Positions 62,568-64,000 of a stretch of DNA of 64,000 bases are shown piece by piece (the stretch's first letter is position 1; every line of letters starts with the position of its first letter). Below the pieces are notes generated by a model that saw nothing but the letters and a program-made list of their open reading frames with translations, had not been told where the DNA came from and made no database searches. The translations under genes were made by a program, and so were the position numbers. Source of the DNA: Bacteroidota bacterium. Its GTDB lineage: Bacteria > Bacteroidota > Bacteroidia > Palsa-965. The DNA is taken from the NCBI GenBank assembly GCA_013288325.1, contig JABDCB010000001.1, positions 1 to 64,000 of the forward strand. The letters are read 5' to 3'.

Positions 62568-62600
62568 ACCGTTTACTCATAAAACCCTACCGTTTACTCA
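62568..62600 (+). promoter_or_regulatory. Direct repeat resembling a LytTR response-regulator operator
   Basis: ACCGTTTACTCA occurs twice, at 62568-62579 and 62589-62600, with a 21-bp period. Both copies match eight of nine positions of the LytTR-domain consensus (W-M-M-GTT-N-R-K), and a 21-bp period equals the usual 9-bp repeat plus 12-bp spacer. It lies 7 bp upstream of the -33 element of the following promoter, suited to activation. Confidence 0.55.
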
Positions 62601-62607
62601 ATGTGCC

Positions 62608-62637
62608 TTTGGATAGAGCAGATTTAATATACCTTGT
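62608..62637 (+). promoter_or_regulatory. Probable promoter of the T9SS-cargo gene
   Basis: TTTG at 62608-62611, an 18-bp spacer and TACCTTGT at 62630-62637, which departs from TAnnTTTG at the last two bases. The weak -7 agrees with a need for the activator site just upstream. The ATG is at 62655. Confidence 0.4.
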
Positions 62638-62654
62638 AATCCTAAAATCAGCAC

Positions 62655-63704
62655 ATGAAAAAAACACTACTTATCATAGCTCTTTTATATTCTTTCATTT
62701 CGCTCCGGGCTCAGCATTACTATCCTATGTTGGATAGCGCCAATATATGGATTTATACAGGTAATATAATACCTGCAACAACACCTCCCGGCCACCAAGT
62801 AGCAGCAACCGGAGTATGTTATTACTTTTCCGGAACACCTATAGGATCGACGATTCAGGTGTACACAACCCGTGATACTTCTGATGGAGGGCATACATAT
62901 AAAATCGTGTTGCAGAATCCGGCTAGCCCCTGTTATATGGGATTGATCCGGGAAGATACTGCTGCCCATCAGGTGTTTTTTAAAGATAATCTGGGAGATC
63001 CGGAAGGCATCCTTTATGACTTTTCAAAGACTATCGGAGATTCCTTATTGATCCATGCCAGACCGGGAAATTATTTTCAAACCGGAACATACCGGGTAGA
63101 TTCTATAGGGTACATTCATATAAAGGCGGGGAAAAGAAGAATATTTTATCTTAATTGCCATGCCTGTGGAGCTGGATATAATCCTCTGGAATGGGTAGAG
63201 GGATCGGGCAACAGAGCGGATGCCATTTATAGTTACAGTCCGATATCCAGTGGTGGAGGGGGACTTTATTTTTGCCCGGGTTATCCGCATACCATGTCAT
63301 CCTTTATGGCTTGTTTTGAGCACAAATACATTGAGTATTACGATACCTGTTCGTTCTATAATGCTCAGCATAATTCATGTATTCATTATCAGGATACATG
63401 CGATTATTATGATATTTGCGGTGGAATAAAAGAGTATAATTCATTCAGTAAATGGGTTGTATTTCCGAACCCGGCTGGTAATCGTATAACGATGCAACTG
63501 GATGTAAACGTAGCTTCCCTTTTTGAAATCCGGGTATTGGATGTAAATGGCCGGGAGGTGATGAAGCCGCAATCGCTGGGAGAGCTCGGTACAGGATTAA
63601 ACGAAAGAGAGCTGGATCTTACTGCTCTTTGTAACGGCTTTTATTTTATCGAATGCCGGTCCGGGCAGGATATCCGGTATCAGAAGTTGTCGGTACAGAA
63701 GTAA
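62655..63704 (+). CDS. Secreted protein with type A T9SS sorting domain
   Basis: A 349-residue protein with a signal peptide ending SLRAQ. An unassigned N-terminal domain of about 200 residues (YYPMLDSANIWIYTGN at the start) and a cysteine-rich segment (about 225-265, with YYDTCSFYNA, SCIHYQDTCDYYDICGG) follow. A type A C-terminal sorting domain (VVFPNPAGNRITMQL, IRVLDVNGREVM, GFYFIECRSG) ends it, so it is exported through the type IX system. A LytTR-like site upstream suggests quorum- or surface-type regulation. Confidence 0.82.
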   Translation: MKKTLLIIALLYSFISLRAQHYYPMLDSANIWIYTGNIIPATTPPGHQVAATGVCYYFSGTPIGSTIQVYTTRDTSDGGHTYKIVLQNPASPCYMGLIREDTAAHQVFFKDNLGDPEGILYDFSKTIGDSLLIHARPGNYFQTGTYRVDSIGYIHIKAGKRRIFYLNCHACGAGYNPLEWVEGSGNRADAIYSYSPISSGGGGLYFCPGYPHTMSSFMACFEHKYIEYYDTCSFYNAQHNSCIHYQDTCDYYDICGGIKEYNSFSKWVVFPNPAGNRITMQLDVNVASLFEIRVLDVNGREVMKPQSLGELGTGLNERELDLTALCNGFYFIECRSGQDIRYQKLSVQK

Positions 63705-63710
63705 TACTTC

Positions 63711-64000
63711 TTATTTTCCCAGCAGGTTAATATCCTTCATTTCAATTATCTTTTTAGCATAGCCATTTCTGGCTGCGGAAATCATTGCTTTTCCAAGGGT
63801 GGTGGTATCCGTTACCGCCCCTTTGAATGGTTTGAGGAGATAATACAGCGGTGTGAAAATCTTATAAATGATGCGATAGCTTTTTGTTCTGGATACAATC
63901 CCTTTCATGGGTTGAATATATCCCGGGCGAAACATAAAAGCATTTTTAAAAGGCAGGGCCAGCAAGGCATTTTCCAGTTTACCTTTTACCCGGGCCCACA
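63711..64000 (-). CDS. Partial NAD-dependent epimerase/SDR-like protein, N-terminus beyond the window
   Basis: The minus-strand frame is open from base 64000 to the stop at 63711, giving the last 96 residues. WARVKGKLENALLALPFKN followed by FMFRPGYIQPMKGI is the C-terminal part of an atypical SDR/NAD(P)-binding epimerase-like family (an 'RVKGKTE.. L' helix with 'RPG'). The nucleotide-binding half lies outside the window. It converges with the T9SS-cargo gene across 6 bp. Confidence 0.75.
   Translation of the reverse strand, partial: WARVKGKLENALLALPFKNAFMFRPGYIQPMKGIVSRTKSYRIIYKIFTPLYYLLKPFKGAVTDTTTLGKAMISAARNGYAKKIIEMKDINLLGK

Overview
The window is chromosomal DNA of a member of the Bacteroidota, probably an environmental relative of Sphingobacteriia/Chitinophagia (the rank below phylum is inference). 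Evidence: C-terminal type IX secretion sorting domains, a protein with SprB-type repeats and a gliding-motility-type C-terminus, a CarboxypepD_reg/TonB-dependent receptor, a fused ccoNO oxidase gene, start regions without Shine-Dalgarno sequences, and promoters with the Bacteroidota -7 element TAnnTTTG. No rRNA, tRNA, CRISPR array, IS element or prophage was recognised.

Layout. 0-6 kb: a partial lipoprotein gene, hemA, a TPR/GAF/GAF/SpoIIE phosphatase and a thiolase. 6-11 kb: an amino-acid permease and a 14-repeat secreted beta-propeller-like protein. 10.7-17.6 kb (minus strand): a five-gene signalling operon (REC-histidine kinase, ThiF/nitroreductase fusion of the Rv1355c type, GNAT enzyme, 7TMR-DISM histidine kinase, REC). 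18-25.7 kb: CoA-transferase, a tolC-macA-macB efflux operon and an Nramp-like carrier. 26-37.4 kb: mlaEFD lipid transport, then a complete cbb3 oxidase cluster (ccoI, ccoS, ccoNO, ccoQ, ccoP, ccoG, fixH and a UreH_2/SafE-type membrane protein). 37.5-46.8 kb: universal stress protein, MBL-rhodanese protein, PTPS, hemN, a beta-CASP nuclease with two small envelope genes, then a PAS histidine kinase and a REC-Crp/Fnr regulator. 46.9-47.3 kb: a 42-bp tandem array. 47.5-64 kb: secreted proteins, an SDR, a TonB receptor, a small two-gene insert, idi, a giant SprB-repeat protein, and further secreted or outer-membrane proteins.

The most notable observation is a shared promoter design. An FNR-like palindrome, TGA(C/T)-N4-(G/A)TCA, lies upstream of nine transcription units with its centre exactly 33.0 bp from the centre of a TAnnTTTG-like -7 box. 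This is the geometry of class II activation by a Crp/Fnr protein (site near -41.5). The units are tolC-macAB, mlaEFD-ccoI, ccoS-NOQP-G-fixH, usp, MBL-rhodanese/PTPS/hemN, the beta-CASP operon, the PAS kinase/REC-Crp operon itself, a 38-residue membrane protein, and an SDR. Three of them carry a second site exactly 22 bp further upstream. hemA has a similar site at 32 bp. I infer that the PAS kinase and REC-Crp protein encoded at 44.3-46.6 kb control a local low-oxygen/stress regulon that joins high-affinity respiration, haem synthesis, envelope lipid transport and efflux. The regulator assignment is inference; the sites and spacings are read directly.

Other points of interest: a 42-bp (four helical turns) array of 18-bp palindromes; a 26-bp duplication of the idi promoter and start codon flanking a possible toxin-antitoxin-like pair; and a 21-bp-period direct repeat resembling a LytTR operator.
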